DNA of 64,000 nucleotides. Origin: Viscum album. Its lineage: Eukaryota > Streptophyta > Magnoliopsida > Santalales > Viscaceae. The stretch is taken from contig OY728119.1 in the NCBI GenBank assembly GCA_963277665.1, positions 313,616,206 through 313,680,205 of the forward strand, written 5' to 3'. The notes below the pieces were generated by a model. That model saw only the letters and a program-made list of their open reading frames with translations. It did not search any database and was not told the origin of the DNA. The position numbers and the translations under genes are program-made. Shown piece by piece: positions 12,044-24,259 of this stretch; the stretch's first letter is position 1; each line of letters starts with the position of its first letter.

Positions 12044-14170
12044 ATGTTGATATTTGTTCTTCTCTCACTAGAGGACACCAATCATAAAGGGATTCCAATA
12101 TTTGACGGTAACAACTTTCTGCTATTGAAGAATCAGATGCAACACTACTTCGGATCTTTGGGAATGGATGTACTCACAGCAACAATGGATGGTATAACAG
12201 CTGATATTAATAGTGTTGCATTATCAAAAGTTGAATGTAGAGAGTTGGATACAGATTCCGAAGTAATTATTTCCTTAGGGGGAGTCCTATCCGATCATAT
12301 CTATATAAAGGTGATGTCATGAAAAATGTAACATTCCATGTAAGAAAAGCTTTAGAATATATATGAAGGGGATAAAAAGGTCAAAGAGGAAAAGCTTCAA
12401 GTATTGTGGAACAAGTATGAAGATCTGATAATAAACCTGAATGAGTCTGTTAATGCATTCTTTGACTGGGTAAATGTTGTGGTAGAAGACATGCGAGGTC
12501 ATGGTGAAATCATCAAAGACCTAAAAATTGTGAAGTGCATCTTAAGAAAACTTCCACCTCGGTTTAATCCGAAAGTTTCTATTTTGGAAGATAAAGACCC
12601 AAAATAGCTGACATTGGATAACCTACACACCACTCTTTTTGCATATGAACTGATAAATATTGATAACAATGATTTGGAAAAGGGTAAATCTAAAGAGGTG
12701 GCATTTAATGTCATGAAGAAGCTCACCATTGAATATTCTCAGGAGGAAGAAGAGACAGATGAGGTGATATAATTCCTTTCCTCAAATCTGCAAAGAGGAA
12801 GAGGAAACTTTAAAGGGAAACTTCCACTATCATGTTTTCGATGTGGAAAGGTTTTTCATCTTGTGCCAAGGTGCCCCAAAAAGTTTCAAGTTAAGGATAA
12901 TGATGATGACAAAGTCAAAATTTCAAAGAATAATTCTTCAGCATTTGTGAAAGGGAAGAAACAATTCAAGAAAAATTACTTCAAGAAGAAGAATCTTATT
13001 TCTCAAGAATTTGAAAGTTCATATGAGTCTGAAGATGATGAGGATAACGATATTGAAAACTGAAATGATTGTAGGGAAAGTGCCATGGTATCGGTCATAT
13101 GTTGTTCTCAATAAAAAGAATAAACTGATGTTGGAGAAGAAGAGGAAGAAGTTAAAGGGAGAGTTGATATGGAAGCCGAATTGGAAGTAGACCTTCAGTA
13201 GATAGAAGTTTAGAGAGCCAAAATGAAGAAATCCAATAAAGTAGTTCATGATGCCAAACTCTATATGCAATAACAGAATGGAGAAAAGTCTAAGCTGTTA
13301 GAAGAAATTGTGAAACTCAAGTTGTTATAACCAGAGAACTCAGAATCAGTTAATGAGTATAAGCTCATGTTTGAAGAATAGAAAATGGAGATCGATGGAT
13401 TGAATAGAAAAGTAAAAGATCACATCAAGCATATCGAAGAGCTTGAAGAAGAAGTTGTCGATTGGTGGAGAAAAGTTAAGACCAAGAAACACCTGTGATT
13501 CCCAACACATTCTTGGTAAAGAAGGTCATTATTAAGACTGAAAAGATGAAAGAGGTGCCTAATAGTTCCATAGGAAAGAAGAAGCAACTGAGCTTAGATG
13601 TCAAGGATGATTCAGGGCTTGATTAGAAGAAACAATCTATGGCTATTGAAGTTAGACTGCAAGCACCCATCCTGAGATTGAAGGTTTATTTGGGCACAAT
13701 ATAGAATCAGAATATTCAGAGATCCCATGGGGAAACTCGTAGTGCTGATGTAACATGAAGTAATTCACCTTATATCAGGTGTTATTATTTTAGAAAGATG
13801 GGACACTCACAGTATGTGTGTTCCATAGCCAATAGATATCGAAGGGAACAATTACAAAGGTGGAAGACAAACAAAGAACAGTTGTCCAGAACATATTTTG
13901 AAGGACACTGTTTTGGTATGTAGGATTTGGGCACTTGGCTATGTACAGTACATCAACCATACAGAGAAATGTGCCAATGAAGAATCAAAACATTCGTAAG
14001 CAACAGATCAATAAACCCATAGGTGAGTTAAAAATGCAGAATAGATTTTAATCTTTGAAAAAAGATGTTGGTCTATCATAGTCTAAGAATGAACAAAAGT
14101 CTCAATCAATGCCAAGTGTGAAAGCAAAGGTATGGACCACGAAGATGAAAAATGAGAAGGTGGTGATGGC
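12044..14170 (+). pseudogene. Copia gag (capsid-nucleocapsid), broken
   Basis: The frame opens with ATG at 12044, just after the PBS. IPIFDGNNF and NQMQHYFGSLGMDV match the N-terminal Copia gag block. After a frameshift near 12350, 12366-12607 gives NKYEDLI, ESVNAFFDWVN and LRKLPPRFNPKV, the UBN2-type gag core. A complete CCHC knuckle (CFRCGKVFHLVPRC) lies at 12833-12874. A charged, Glu/Lys-rich part follows (about 13020-13490, with KHIEELEEEVVD) that looks coiled-coil. A second knuckle at 13780-13821 has lost its second Cys (CYYFRKMGHSQYVC). A possible third, frameshifted, lies near 13910-13950 (FGHLAMY). Several stops; non-functional. The gag protein would have formed the virus-like particle. 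Confidence 0.88.
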
Positions 14171-14199
14171 AGAAATGTCCCTTAAGACATAAGATCATT

Positions 14200-14505
14200 C
14201 TAGTGTATGGATCCTTGATAGTGGTTGCACATCTCAAATGATAGGTAATAAGTATCTTGTTACAGGCATAAAATATGACAAATAAAGAGTTGTAAAATTT
14301 GGAAACGATGAAGACCTGAAGATTTTTGGCTCAGTAAAATCCATTTTTGGAGGAAAAGAAATGATACGTGTTGATGTCTTGGTAGTAGAGGGTCTTAGTC
14401 TTTACCTTCTCAGTGTCATTCAACTATGTGACTATGGGCACTCTTTTAGATTTACCAAGATGATGTGTGTTGTGAAAGTAAATGATGGAGTAGTTGTTTT
14501 ATAGG
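14200..14505 (+). pseudogene. Copia aspartic protease
   Basis: The segment VWILDSGCTSQMIGN carries the retropepsin D-S-G motif (Asp at 14218-14220), in the usual WxLDSG(C/A) context of Copia proteases. It is followed by a beta-rich stretch (VVKFGNDEDLKIFGSVKS) and LYLLSVIQLC, the normal route towards the pre-integrase zinc domain. The protease would cut the Gag-Pol polyprotein inside the particle. Stops near 14284 and 14502 interrupt it. Its position, directly before integrase and after the last gag knuckle, fits the family order. Confidence 0.85.
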
Positions 14506-14510
14506 TAAAA

Positions 14511-15480
14511 ATGACAATGGGAAATTTTTACCGTGTAGGCGGGGAAGAAGATACATGCCTTTTATCTACAGCAGAAGAAAACCAGATGTGGCATAAGAGA
14601 CTTAGTCATCTATGCCAACCATCCACGGAAGATCTGGTAAAGTGTGATTCTACTAGAGACCTTACCAAACTATCACGTGATCGCACTCATATGTGTTACG
14701 ATTTCCAACAAGTTATGATCATCATAAAAAGAAACAGGTCAAATGAACATAAATCAACTAGAGTGCTCGAATTGATGTATGTTGATGTATGTGTACCTAT
14801 CTCACCACGAGCTATAAATGGGAAAAGGTACTATGTTCTATTCATTAATGATTTTAGCAGAATGACCGGAGTATTTGTACATACCCATAACACAAACGTG
14901 TTCATTTTCATAAAGCAGTATCGGAGAGAATTAGATAGGAAGCTTGGCCAAAAAATTCTGATGTTTCGTACTGATAACGGTACCGAATTAACAAACAGTC
15001 AAGTTGAAGACTATCTCATGAAATACGGGATAAGGCATCAAGTTTCATCAGTGAGAACTCCCCAACATAATGGATTGGTTGAGAGGAGAAATCGGATCAT
15101 CAAAAACATGGCCATGAACAATTCTTATTGAAAATGATCTACAAGAAAATTTTTGGAAGGATGTTGTTTTGACATCGATCTATATTTCGATCACGTCTCT
15201 ATTGTGTCTGAAAGAAGGGAAGACTTTGTATGAAATGTTGTATGGAAAGAATCCAATGTTGAAATAATTTTGAATCTTTGGGAGCAAGTGTTTTATTCTC
15301 AACAAAGAAAATCACATAATGTTTGAGTCATGAGGAGATGAGGGGATACTCCATGGCTACTCAGGGAATAGCAAAACATATAAATGCTTTAACAAAAGGC
15401 TGGGAAAAATTGTTGAGAGCAATGATGTCACTATAGTTGAAAATGAACAGAATACTCAATGACCTAGTTAACAATTTCTA
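14511..15480 (+). pseudogene. Copia integrase, catalytic triad intact but frame broken
   Basis: The 206-codon open frame 14511-15131 covers most of the domain. The zinc-binding part has MWHKRLSH (His28, His33) and CYDF (Cys62; residue 65 is Phe where Cys is expected). The core keeps D92 in YVDV, D155 in FRTDNGTE and E191 in GLVERRNR. D155 and E191 are separated by exactly 35 residues, the canonical D,D35E spacing. The frame ends early at 15129; C-terminal integrase remnants continue in shifted frames to about 15480. Integrase inserts the cDNA into the host chromosome. The missing zinc ligand and truncation make it inactive. No upstream ATG matters, because it would have been part of a polyprotein. 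Confidence 0.92.
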
Positions 15481-15689
15481 GATGAAATTGATGATGAGGT
15501 AAGAAACACAGGGGGAGTAGAAGTGGTAATGGCTGACTCAAAAGAAGATACTGACAATGAACAAGAAAGTGTCAAGTCTATGTCGATAAGGAAGCCAAAA
15601 AGTTGAGATGAAATTGATAGGAAAAATATCATTGGTGATCAGACAGCTCCAGTTCAGACTCTAAGAATGAAATCAATACAAAAATCATT

Positions 15690-16660
15690 GTTTTTATCTC
15701 AGGTGGAGCTGGGATGATTTTCTGATGCAACTAAAGATGAAAACTGGGATCAGTCTATGAATGAAGAGCTTGATCAGACTGAGAAGAACCAGACATGGGA
15801 GATTTTTTCGAGGAAAGCAGATAAGAATGTCATTGGGACCAAATGGGTCTATCATAATAAGATGTATGAAGAAGGCACAATGATTTGGAATAAAGCATGA
15901 CTAGTGTAGAATGGATACTCCCAGATAGCGTGAATAGATGTTGATGAATCATTTTCACCAGTTTCTTGGCTAGACACAATCAGATTATGTTTTGCAATAG
16001 CAGGGCAAAGAAAGTTCAATGTTTTCTAGATGTATTTCAAATCTACATTCGTGAATGCTGTTTTGGAAGAAGATGTGTACATTGAGAATCCAGATCGTTT
16101 TCTTATTCACGAGGATGAGAACAATGTTTGTAGGCTGAAGAAGGTGCTGTATGGGATAAAACAAGCACAAAGTGAATGATAATCAAGGCTTGATCAGTAC
16201 TTGAAGAAGTTTGGTTTTCAACGTGGGGGACTTGATTAAAATCTCTATTTCAGCGACGATAGTAATCAAAGGATGATGGTGTTGGTTTATGTTGATGAAA
16301 TAATATTTGGCGGATCAGTTGAAGCTCAGTGCAGACATTTTTCTGAATTCATGAAAAATGAGTTTGAAATGTCAATGATTATAGAGCTAATGTTTTTCCT
16401 TAGTCTACAGGTGACACAAGGAAGGAATGGAACATTCATTTCTCAATCTAAATATGCCAAGGAGGTTTTAAGAAGGTTTGGAATTGAAAACACCAAGGTG
16501 ATGAAGACTTCGGTTTCTACCCGAATGAAATTATCAAAATATGAGGATGCAAAGCTAGTTAATATCACAGAATACAGGAAAAATATTGGAAGTCCATTGT
16601 ACTTAACCGCAATAAGGACTGATATTGTTTTTTCCACATTCCAAGAAGCAAGATATTAGA
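15690..16660 (+). pseudogene. Copia reverse transcriptase, YVDE at active site
   Basis: The N-terminal part, read through stops, includes NVIGTKWVYHNKMYEEG, SFSPVSWLDTIRLCFAIA and LKKVLYGIKQAQ, all standard Copia RT blocks. The open frame 16273-16659 then gives MVLVYVDEIIFGG. The active-site pair is Asp (16294-16296) followed by Glu (16297-16299), where the family has Asp-Asp. The thumb follows (ISQSKYAKEVLRRFG; EYRKNIGSPLYL). The enzyme would copy element RNA into DNA in the particle. The Asp-to-Glu change, stops at 15898, 15907 and 15931 and the TAG at 16657 make it inactive. Confidence 0.92.
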
Positions 16661-16680
16661 GTAATCCCAAGGAAAACCAC

Positions 16681-17240
16681 ATGCTTGCAGTGAAAATATT
16701 ATTTCAGTATATCCTGGGAATAGTGGATTTTGGCATGACATATACTAACAAATCTTTGACAGAGTTATTGGGATATACTAATGCAGACTGGGCCGGTTCA
16801 TCAGATGATAGAAAATTAACATCAGGAGGTGCATTCTATCTTGGTGGATTGTGTATTTCATGGATAAGCGATAATCAATATTGAATTTCATTGAGCACCA
16901 TGGAGGTTGGGTATATTAAGACCACTCAAGCATGTACACAGTTATTGTTGTTGAATCAGAAGCTTGAAGATATAGGAGTTGAAGTGAATTCTCCAATTGG
17001 ATTCCAGTGTGATAACTAATGTTCTATAAATCACATAAAAATTATTGTACATCACTCAAGGACAAATAACATTGAGATAATGTATAATTTTATCAAGTAG
17101 AAGGTTTATAAGGGAATCGTGAAGTTGGAGTCTCTTCTTACAGAGCTACAGGTTACAGACATTCTGAGAAAGGCCTTACCCAAGGAAGCTTTTGAGAGGC
17201 ATCGACTTCCTCTGAGAGTTCAGTCGAATCCCTGCACTTA
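16681..17240 (+). pseudogene. Copia RNase H
   Basis: The open frame 16681-16884 holds GYTNADWAGSSDDRKLTSGG, with the first catalytic Asp at about 16786. After a TGA at 16882 the frame goes on as SLSTMEVGYI, with the catalytic Glu near 16903, where most relatives have an A.E pair. FQCDN with the third Asp lies near 17010, then HHSRTNNIEI near 17050. The domain would degrade the RNA strand of the RNA:DNA hybrid. It is the last domain of Copia Pol; the frame closes near 17240, leaving about 590 bp of non-coding DNA before the 3' LTR. Confidence 0.9.
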
Positions 17241-17820
17241 AAAGAATGTGGATGTGGGACCCCACCCTCTCTCCCAGAGGTATGATATGATTTTCCCTAA
17301 TGTGTTGATATGTGTTCTCTACTATGTTACATACAACAAATGAGTGATCTTTGGGTTTTTTGACAAAGGGAGAGAAAATAGTGATTGTTCAATGGGGAGA
17401 TAGTGTGGCTATTTGAGAAATCATGACAGATATGGGGAGAAGCTAATAGGTGGAGCAGCGAGACATATGGAGCAATGAGAAATGGGGAGAGTATTAAATC
17501 TGATGATGCTAGAAGTGATCGATCAAAGAACAGATATCACGACAACTGAGGATAGTGATAAAAGCAGAAAAGTGGTGTTGGAATTTGGTAAGAATATTTC
17601 CAACAAATTGGTATTAATTTGGTGTCAACAGTGGATGTCATAGATGATGTGATTCATTTATGAACTTTTCATTTACTCTTGTTTTTCATGCCGAGCATTG
17701 CTCATGTGGGCTTAGAGTATCTATTGAGTATATCCTTGATTGTTATCAATAATCAAAATGGGAGAATGGTGGAAGAAGAATTAACGATGTATCTTCTTAT
17801 GGAAAAGTTCTCAACAGACC
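17241..17820 (+). other. Copia 3' untranslated region
   Basis: Between the end of RNase H and the polypurine tract. It is purine-rich on this strand, with repeated ATGGGGAGA-like strings (about 17390-17500), as seen before the 3' LTR of some plant Copia elements. The open frame 17679-17876 runs across the LTR boundary and is not a gene. Confidence 0.65.
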
Positions 17821-17833
17821 CAAAGGGGGGGAT
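17821..17833 (+). other. Copia polypurine tract
   Basis: CAAAGGGGGGGAT directly before TGTTGGG of the 3' LTR. This is the RNase H-resistant primer for plus-strand synthesis. Confidence 0.88.
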
Positions 17834-19418
17834 TGTTGGGAAAAAATCCCTCAAGGTATCATTGAAGAATTTTTGAGGTGATTGTGTTTTTTGACAAAGT
17901 GGACATCAGTGTAGTGATTGTTGACAAAGAAAACCATGACATAAAAATTTGTTGACAAAGGGGATTTCATGGTGGAATGTCGAGTTCTAGAGTAGTGGTT
18001 AATGGTCATTGTTTTTTACAAGAACTTTGAAAAAAGAATGAAAGATCTGGAGGTGGTAAAAAAGAGCAGATAAAAGGTGGCACTGTTTTTCAGTGTTTGA
18101 CAAATTTTTGTGTCTGAAAATCGACAAATAGAGGAAAGTGGTTTTAGAAAAGAGACGTGTGCATTGTGTAATTTAATCAAAGGGAACTTTTATGCCTAGT
18201 GTTTTTGAAGATGAGAACATTGAAAAATGTCAAAGTGATAAGGGTCGTGCAAGTTTTGGTTTGGTCGCGCATGTGACCTTCACACTGAGAAAGGACTTGA
18301 GCGCCGGTGCATAGGAGGATCAGAAACTTTCACGACTATTGTTTTTTGAGATCAGAACTTCAAAATAAGGAAAATAAAAGAGGGTCACAAAAGTATTGGT
18401 GTGGTTGTGCAAGTGTGTAGCATGACAAAGACTTGGGCGGATGGACCTGCGTGCCGAAACTTGCGTGCCGAGGGGAGACTTGCACGCCGTCCCGCAGGGT
18501 GTCAAAATGCCTATAAATACAATTCTACCCCTCTTCATTCTTCACTAGTTCAACACTTAGAAAAAATCAGAGCTCCTGTCACACAGGTGATGTGGTCACA
18601 TGAGTGGTGGTGTGTCGAACAAGTATATGTTGCACGACAAGTGTTAGTTACGTGCAAATATTGGTTTGGGGGTAAAAGGAGTTGCATCGCGCAGGTTTGG
18701 AAGAGAAGAGACTTTTGTCGCGTAGGTAGATGAGGTGGATATGTGCGCCAGTGTTGACTTGCGCGTCGAGACTTGCCCGTCGTCTTAGAGAAGGGTTCCA
18801 AGTAAGTTTGATTTCTAACAGTGATTCAAAGCTGCACGGAATTTGGAAGATTGTAAGATACCTTCGGTACAAAGTGAAATTCATCTATGGTTGAAAGTTG
18901 GAATTCAATAGAGCATCAATATAAAACAGTGAATGTATTCATTAGTGATAATGAAGAGACCTACAGGTCTATAAACTGTGAGGGGATCCTTTCTAGAGTA
19001 GTGAGAAATGGAAGAGGAAGAAGGTGATCCTCTCCACCAGTAGTGAGCCTGAGAGAGATAAATAGGGAGTGACCATTGGGAATGCAGTGAGCTGACCCTA
19101 ATATCTGTAAAGGCAGTGAGCTTGAGAATAGAAGTGATCTATCCCAAACCTTATAAACCGGAGTGCGTTTTTAGTTGATTTTGTACATTTTCACATTACC
19201 GGTGTATGATCCTTGGATGTATCCCAATGAGGGTGAACCAAGTAAAAATTGATGTGTCATGTCCATGCTTTACTTTCTGCTTATATTGTGCTACTGGAAA
19301 GGGAGAGAAGAGTTTTTGGCTTAACAACAATACAAGATCTGAACGGGCTTTAATTTCAAATTAGACATACCCAAGATTCACCCCCCCTCTCAGGGTATTC
19401 ATCCTTGTGGACCTAACA
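17834..19418 (+). repeat. Copia 3' LTR (1585 bp)
   Basis: It starts TGTTGGG and ends CCTAACA, a good terminal inverted pair. It aligns end to end with 10443-12026. Many differences are C-to-T or G-to-A, and several CpG sites of one LTR are TpG or CpA in the other, as expected after methylation and deamination. The open frames inside have no coding meaning. Confidence 0.95.
18512..18521 (+). promoter_or_regulatory. TATA box in Copia 3' LTR
   Basis: TATAAATACA, the same ten bases as in the 5' LTR. In a 3' LTR it could drive readthrough into the flanking DNA; no sign of use can be seen here. Confidence 0.6.
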
Positions 19419-20009
19419 AATATATATAAAGATAAGAGACTCGGTTTCGTGTCAATATACCAATATCTAGAAAACACACTACCATTTCATTAAAAATTCA
19501 ATGAATCTACAATAAACATCTTGGTTTACAACCCTCACATTATTAGAGAAAACATTCCACTTGCACATTTAGAATGATCAACACTCACATAGAAGATACA
19601 TTGATCTTATATGATCATGTAATGTTAATTACCCCAAAAATGGTGTAGAAATATTATCCTTAGTCATCAACATGATTAAAATATTTAAACTTTTTGGGAT
19701 ATGAACAATTGGATATCCTCCTGCTTTTTACCATAAAGAATGAATCTAAATTTTCACATTTTTCTAGGATGATGAAATCTATAATCTTAGTCTCCATTCC
19801 TTATATAGAGTGTGATGTATCTTAAATTATAAGATAATAACCACATTTCATTTTTTTAAATTTTTTTCCATTTATTTTGATGGAAAAATTAATCTACAAA
19901 TTTTATTCCAAAACAATTCAATCTCATTTATAATTTATCACTTAATAATAACATACTGAGATTTCAAAAAATATATACATTAAAAAAAATTGAATTATTT
20001 AATATAGTC
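19419..20009. other. AT-rich spacer between Copia and gypsy A
   Basis: About 590 bp with no gene or recognisable repeat. It ends at the probable start of element A's 5' LTR. Confidence 0.5.
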
Positions 20010-21544
20010 TGTAACATCAAATACACAATTTTTCTTTCTTCAAACACAACATAATATTTATCTTGAGTTTCACACAACATTGAGTTCATTTAATGACTAT
20101 ATTATACCAAAGATTAAGTCTTAACAGACAACAATATACTATCTATATTATTATAGCTGGTGGAATGGAAGGAATGAATGATGTAAAATAAATTCTTAAT
20201 TTATAGTTTACACATGTTTATAAAATTATTTCATTTGTTACCAATTAATTATCAATGAAATTAAAGACTAATTGAGTTTAAATGATTTTTATTTAGGAAA
20301 ACTTATTTTTATGACCAGAGTGTTTTTTTATCTTAATAAGTTAAATTAATCAATACTATTTAAATATTTTAATGAGAACTGTATGTTATATATTCAATAA
20401 AATGTACTAAAATTCATGAAATATGTTTAATATGATAATGTAAAGAACAAATATAATTGTAATCATAAGAAATGTATATTTTTAGTAAGGCAGTTTTACC
20501 AATGTTTAATTGAAGACATGTTTTAAAACTAAAATTTTTCAATTTATTAGTTTTTATTTAACAATTTTTTTTGAATTTATGATATAAAAAAAGTTTTTTT
20601 GGTATTTTTCAGATAATTTTCATATTTTATTGATTATTAAATAATATTTAATTTTAATTTTTAACTTATTTTTCTTCTAAATAATTAATAGTGTCAAATA
20701 TTATTTTAAATTTATATTAATGTATAATTTGATCTAATTTATATCACTTAATATAGTATAGTTCATTTGAATCTATTTCGCATTGAAATTATATATGAAA
20801 TCATTTCAAACATTTGAATTTTTTTACTTTTATGACCTACTTTCTTATTCCGTTTACGGGATTAGTTTTATGCTAAATTATTAGACTTTTTTTATGAATT
20901 AGGTAAAATATATTAAATATTTTGAATAAAAATACTTTATAAAGTATTGTAATGTCAAATTACTATTTTAATTAAAATATTTTTGAAAATAATGAAAATT
21001 AATTAATGCGATTAAGGTAACAATGAGCATACTTTGTAGTTAAACATTAATATTAAGGTGCCAAATGTTGTAAAAACTTCCCCAAACGAGATTCTCTGGC
21101 CATATTTCGACCATATCCACAATTTTTTATTTATTTCTAGAGAAAAATTATGTAAGGGAGACCTCTCAATATTTTTTACCTTTTTAAAAGAATGTTAGTT
21201 CCCCCATAAAAGGCACTCACTCTCCCCGATTATTTACACCTCTAAATCACTTTGGATAATCAAAATCCACACCAAATAATATCCAAAAAATTATCCTATT
21301 ATCCTACATAATGTACTTTTGGTTGAATGAAAACCATGTAATTATTTTAGTAATTCCCTGATGGAGTTAGTCAAAGAAGAGGTAACATTCTTCAATGAGA
21401 ACTTTTGATTTATTTTATTATACACCAGTTAAATTATTCTTATTGCATTATTATATAATAAAAATATTATACCCAATAAACAAAGATGTTTTTATGTTAA
21501 TTGTTCAACCTAAACCTACACACACATCAAATGTTTAAAAATCA

Positions 21545-21990
21545 CCATTCATGTGTACTGTGGAAGACCGCCTCGTGAGATGATGTCATTCATTTTTTGG
21601 TTGATAACCTATCATTGTTGGGGAATATGATGGAATTAACATTTTCAAATTTATATATGATATATATTATTTATTAATAATTTTATAATTTTTAAATAAA
21701 ACACGTCTTTTTTTATTTTTTGGGAATACAATAACATCATTTATTGGCGTGTGGACTACTGCCTAATCAAATCTGTGTGATATGTTCACACATTAAATGG
21801 AATTTATCATGGATGAGTTTAAAAAAATATGTTATATAAATGAAATATCAATTATATTTGTGACATAATTTACTCAATTGAAATTTAATATATCATTTAC
21901 CTATTACCATTCGACACACTGAAAATGTGATAACGTTATTCGTGGACATGTGCACTTCCACCTCCTTGACGAGATGTGATAATTTATAAA
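21545..21990 (+). repeat. About 0.2-kb tandem triplication inside LTR A
   Basis: Three diverged copies of a block with TCATT(C/T)GTGGACGTGTGGACT, then a GCCTC(C/G)T core and a GATGTGATA-like end, at about 21.55, 21.74 and 21.94 kb. The spacing is 180-200 bp. The same triplet lies in the 3' LTR at about 27.79, 27.98 and 28.18 kb, so it is older than the insertion. These blocks hold most of the CpGs of the LTR. Confidence 0.6.
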
Positions 21991-23186
21991 TCCCAAGAAT
22001 TAAAAATATAACGATATATGATTAAAATATATGGTATTTAAAAGAAAATGATAATTATGGAAATATATATACTACTTAACCTTTTTTCATAACAATAATA
22101 GAAAATTGTAATGTTAATCATGTTAATGTATGACCCAACATCTATCTTATTGTAACCCTGGTTCATTTTTCATAACCATATTAAATGATTGGGAGTAAAA
22201 TTATTATTTATGTATAAGTATTATAATAATATATTTATTATTAATCAGGATATATTTAATAATTAACCCTTTTACCATAGTTGACCTACCAAAGTCATTT
22301 GTGACACATAAACTGAATATGGTCAAAACACCTGACCTAAACATAATTACATAAGTAGTTTTATAAAATATTTTATTATGTGAATTAAAATTTAGAATAA
22401 ACTAGAAACAAGCAATTATTTTTTTTAAATAATTAATATAAGTTTATTATTCAAGAATATGGACACATGGGCAAATCCAAACTCAAAGTAAGGGACTTTA
22501 CCTCAATCTCTTTTTATTGAGGAATATTTTGATGTTATATACCAACCTTGTATTAAAATTTATATATAGTGAACCTTTGACTTATAATATCACTAGTTTA
22601 TTTACACTCAAGATATTTAATGTTTTTTAATGTTATTCCATCAAGGTCATAGGATTAAAATATTTTTGAATGGTATGCGACTCTTTGATTTAAAAGTATC
22701 AATTTAATGTATTAAGTTATAATTTAAAAATATTTTTTCCATGTAAATATTTTTGATATTATTTTACATGAATGTATTATAATGTAAATTTAACTTATAT
22801 TGTGCATTTCATTCAAATGTTTTAAAAAATTATTCTTTTTACATGTTTTATATAGAATGTTTTGAAAAATTACAAATGAAATGTTCTATTGTCAATTTAC
22901 ACATTGACAAGGAATTTTTTACCACCGTGACCATTATTTTATTTTTGGAATCATTTGAAATAATTTATGTTTCTATAAATTAAAAACCATAGTTAAATTT
23001 TTAGTTATTTTTCTTGGGAAAATACTTTTTTGATGAAATGAGTTTTTTTTGGAATTAAAAATGGGTTCCCAAATCAAAAGGGTATTTTTATTACATTGTG
23101 TTTTTTACATGGGTTTGTAAAGTTTTTTTCAAAGGGATTATGATGATAGTTTTATAATCAGGGAGTGGTACATTACAATTATATTG

Positions 23187-23405
23187 AATGAGTTGTCCCA
23201 ATACAACTTATACGAAGTTTTTTTCCCCATTATAGCTCATAGGAGAGCCCAATATAGCTTATATGAAGGGTTGAGCCCCATTATAGCTCATGAGAAATAG
23301 GTGTGCCAAATATAGATTATATGACAGAATTATCATCATTTTATCTCACGGTTGAGCCTGATATAACTTATACAAAATGTGATCCTCATTATAGGTCCCT
23401 AATAC
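23187..23405 (+). repeat. TTATAGCTCA short tandem array in LTR A (5' copy)
   Basis: About eight units of 23-31 bp, each built on a core like GAGCCCCATTATAGCTCAT. Units that keep the core contain the inverted pair TGAGC and GCTCA around an AT-rich loop, so they could fold as small hairpins. Matching arrays lie in the 3' LTR (about 29.46-29.64 kb) and in LTR C (60410-60525). Confidence 0.7.
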
Positions 23406-23968
23406 ATTGTTTAATGACATTTTTTGAATTTGGACTTATAGTTATTCACATTAAAAGTGTTTTGAAAGGGTTTTATGTTTGTGACTCTATATTTCCCCAA
23501 AAGTGGATTAAATTCATGCTATTGGTGTTTATGATTTTATTTTTAGATTTTTCGGTGAAAATGTTTTATTTAAAGATCATGGTAAATTTTATATGAGTTT
23601 TCATGTGTTCAATGGATAAACAAATTTCCTTATTTTGTGTTATTTATTGATATTTTTATACTCATCTAATATTTTTGATTTATTTTCTATGGAATTTGTG
23701 ATGGAAACGGGAATCAAAGAAGTAAAGTAAAAATTCAATAAAAAATTTTCATGAAATGAAATCATTATTTATTTTTCAATTTTTTATATTATGAAAAAAT
23801 TCATAATTATTATAAATTTTCACTTTGTATTTCATTGTTTTTATTATTTAATATTTTTTATGTAATTCTATAAAAATAAAAACCTGAAATGATCCTGAAT
23901 TTGAAATAATGTAAGATTACTAACTAAAACTAAATACGGTAAAATTATTTTGTTTGATACTTTATATT

Positions 23969-23980
23969 TGGTATCAAAGT
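23969..23980 (+). other. Gypsy A primer-binding site
   Basis: TGGTATCAAAGT, followed by AAGGTT. It matches the initiator tRNA-Met complement TGGTATCAGAGC with two transitions. It marks the end of the 5' LTR. Confidence 0.85.
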
Positions 23981-24259
23981 AAGGTTTAGAAAACAATATA
24001 GGTTAGGATATAGTTATTAATAGTCCCTTAAAATATTTTCCATTTTGGTTAAGTTGAAATGAAATAAAATTTTAATACTTATATATTGCATCATATAAAG
24101 TATGTTTATTTAGCATGGTTTTTTTCATATGAAATAAGTAATATATAGTTGGAAGGAACCATAATAATAATATTTTCCAAATCCAAATCCAGATATTGTT
24201 GTAATTGGAATATCATGGTTTTTTGTAGTGATGGAATAGTTTACACAAGCTATAAATGG

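Larger units (their letters stand above)
10443..19418 (+). mobile_element. Complete but inactive Copia LTR retrotransposon
   Basis: About 8.98 kb: 5' LTR 10443-12026, tRNA-iMet primer site, gag, protease, integrase, reverse transcriptase, RNase H, polypurine tract, 3' LTR 17834-19418. Integrase before RT defines the Copia (Ty1) order. Long LTRs, a long gag with more than one CCHC knuckle and a G-rich tract running into TGTTGGG resemble plant Sirevirus-type Copia elements, but I cannot fix the lineage. Stops, frameshifts and lost catalytic residues occur throughout. The two LTRs differ at very roughly one base in five in the parts I aligned, so the insertion is old. No exact 5-bp target duplication survives; GATAT (10439-10443) against AATAT (19419-19423) is possible if one LTR base was lost. 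Confidence 0.95.
20010..23966 (+). repeat. Gypsy A 5' LTR (about 3.96 kb)
   Basis: It starts TGTAACATC and ends TTTATA (probably from TTTACA), 2 bp before the primer site. It aligns in order with 26180-30212: the ATTATTATAG block (20143 and 26373), a GTGGACGTGTGGACT-type triplet (21.55-21.98 kb), the block before ATGACCCAAC (22.11 kb), TCAAAGTAAGGGACTTTACC (22.48 kb) and the ATTATAGCTCAT repeats (23.2 kb). About 60 bp near the start is missing compared with the 3' copy. No gene inside; the open frame 23303-23596 is chance. Confidence 0.82.
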
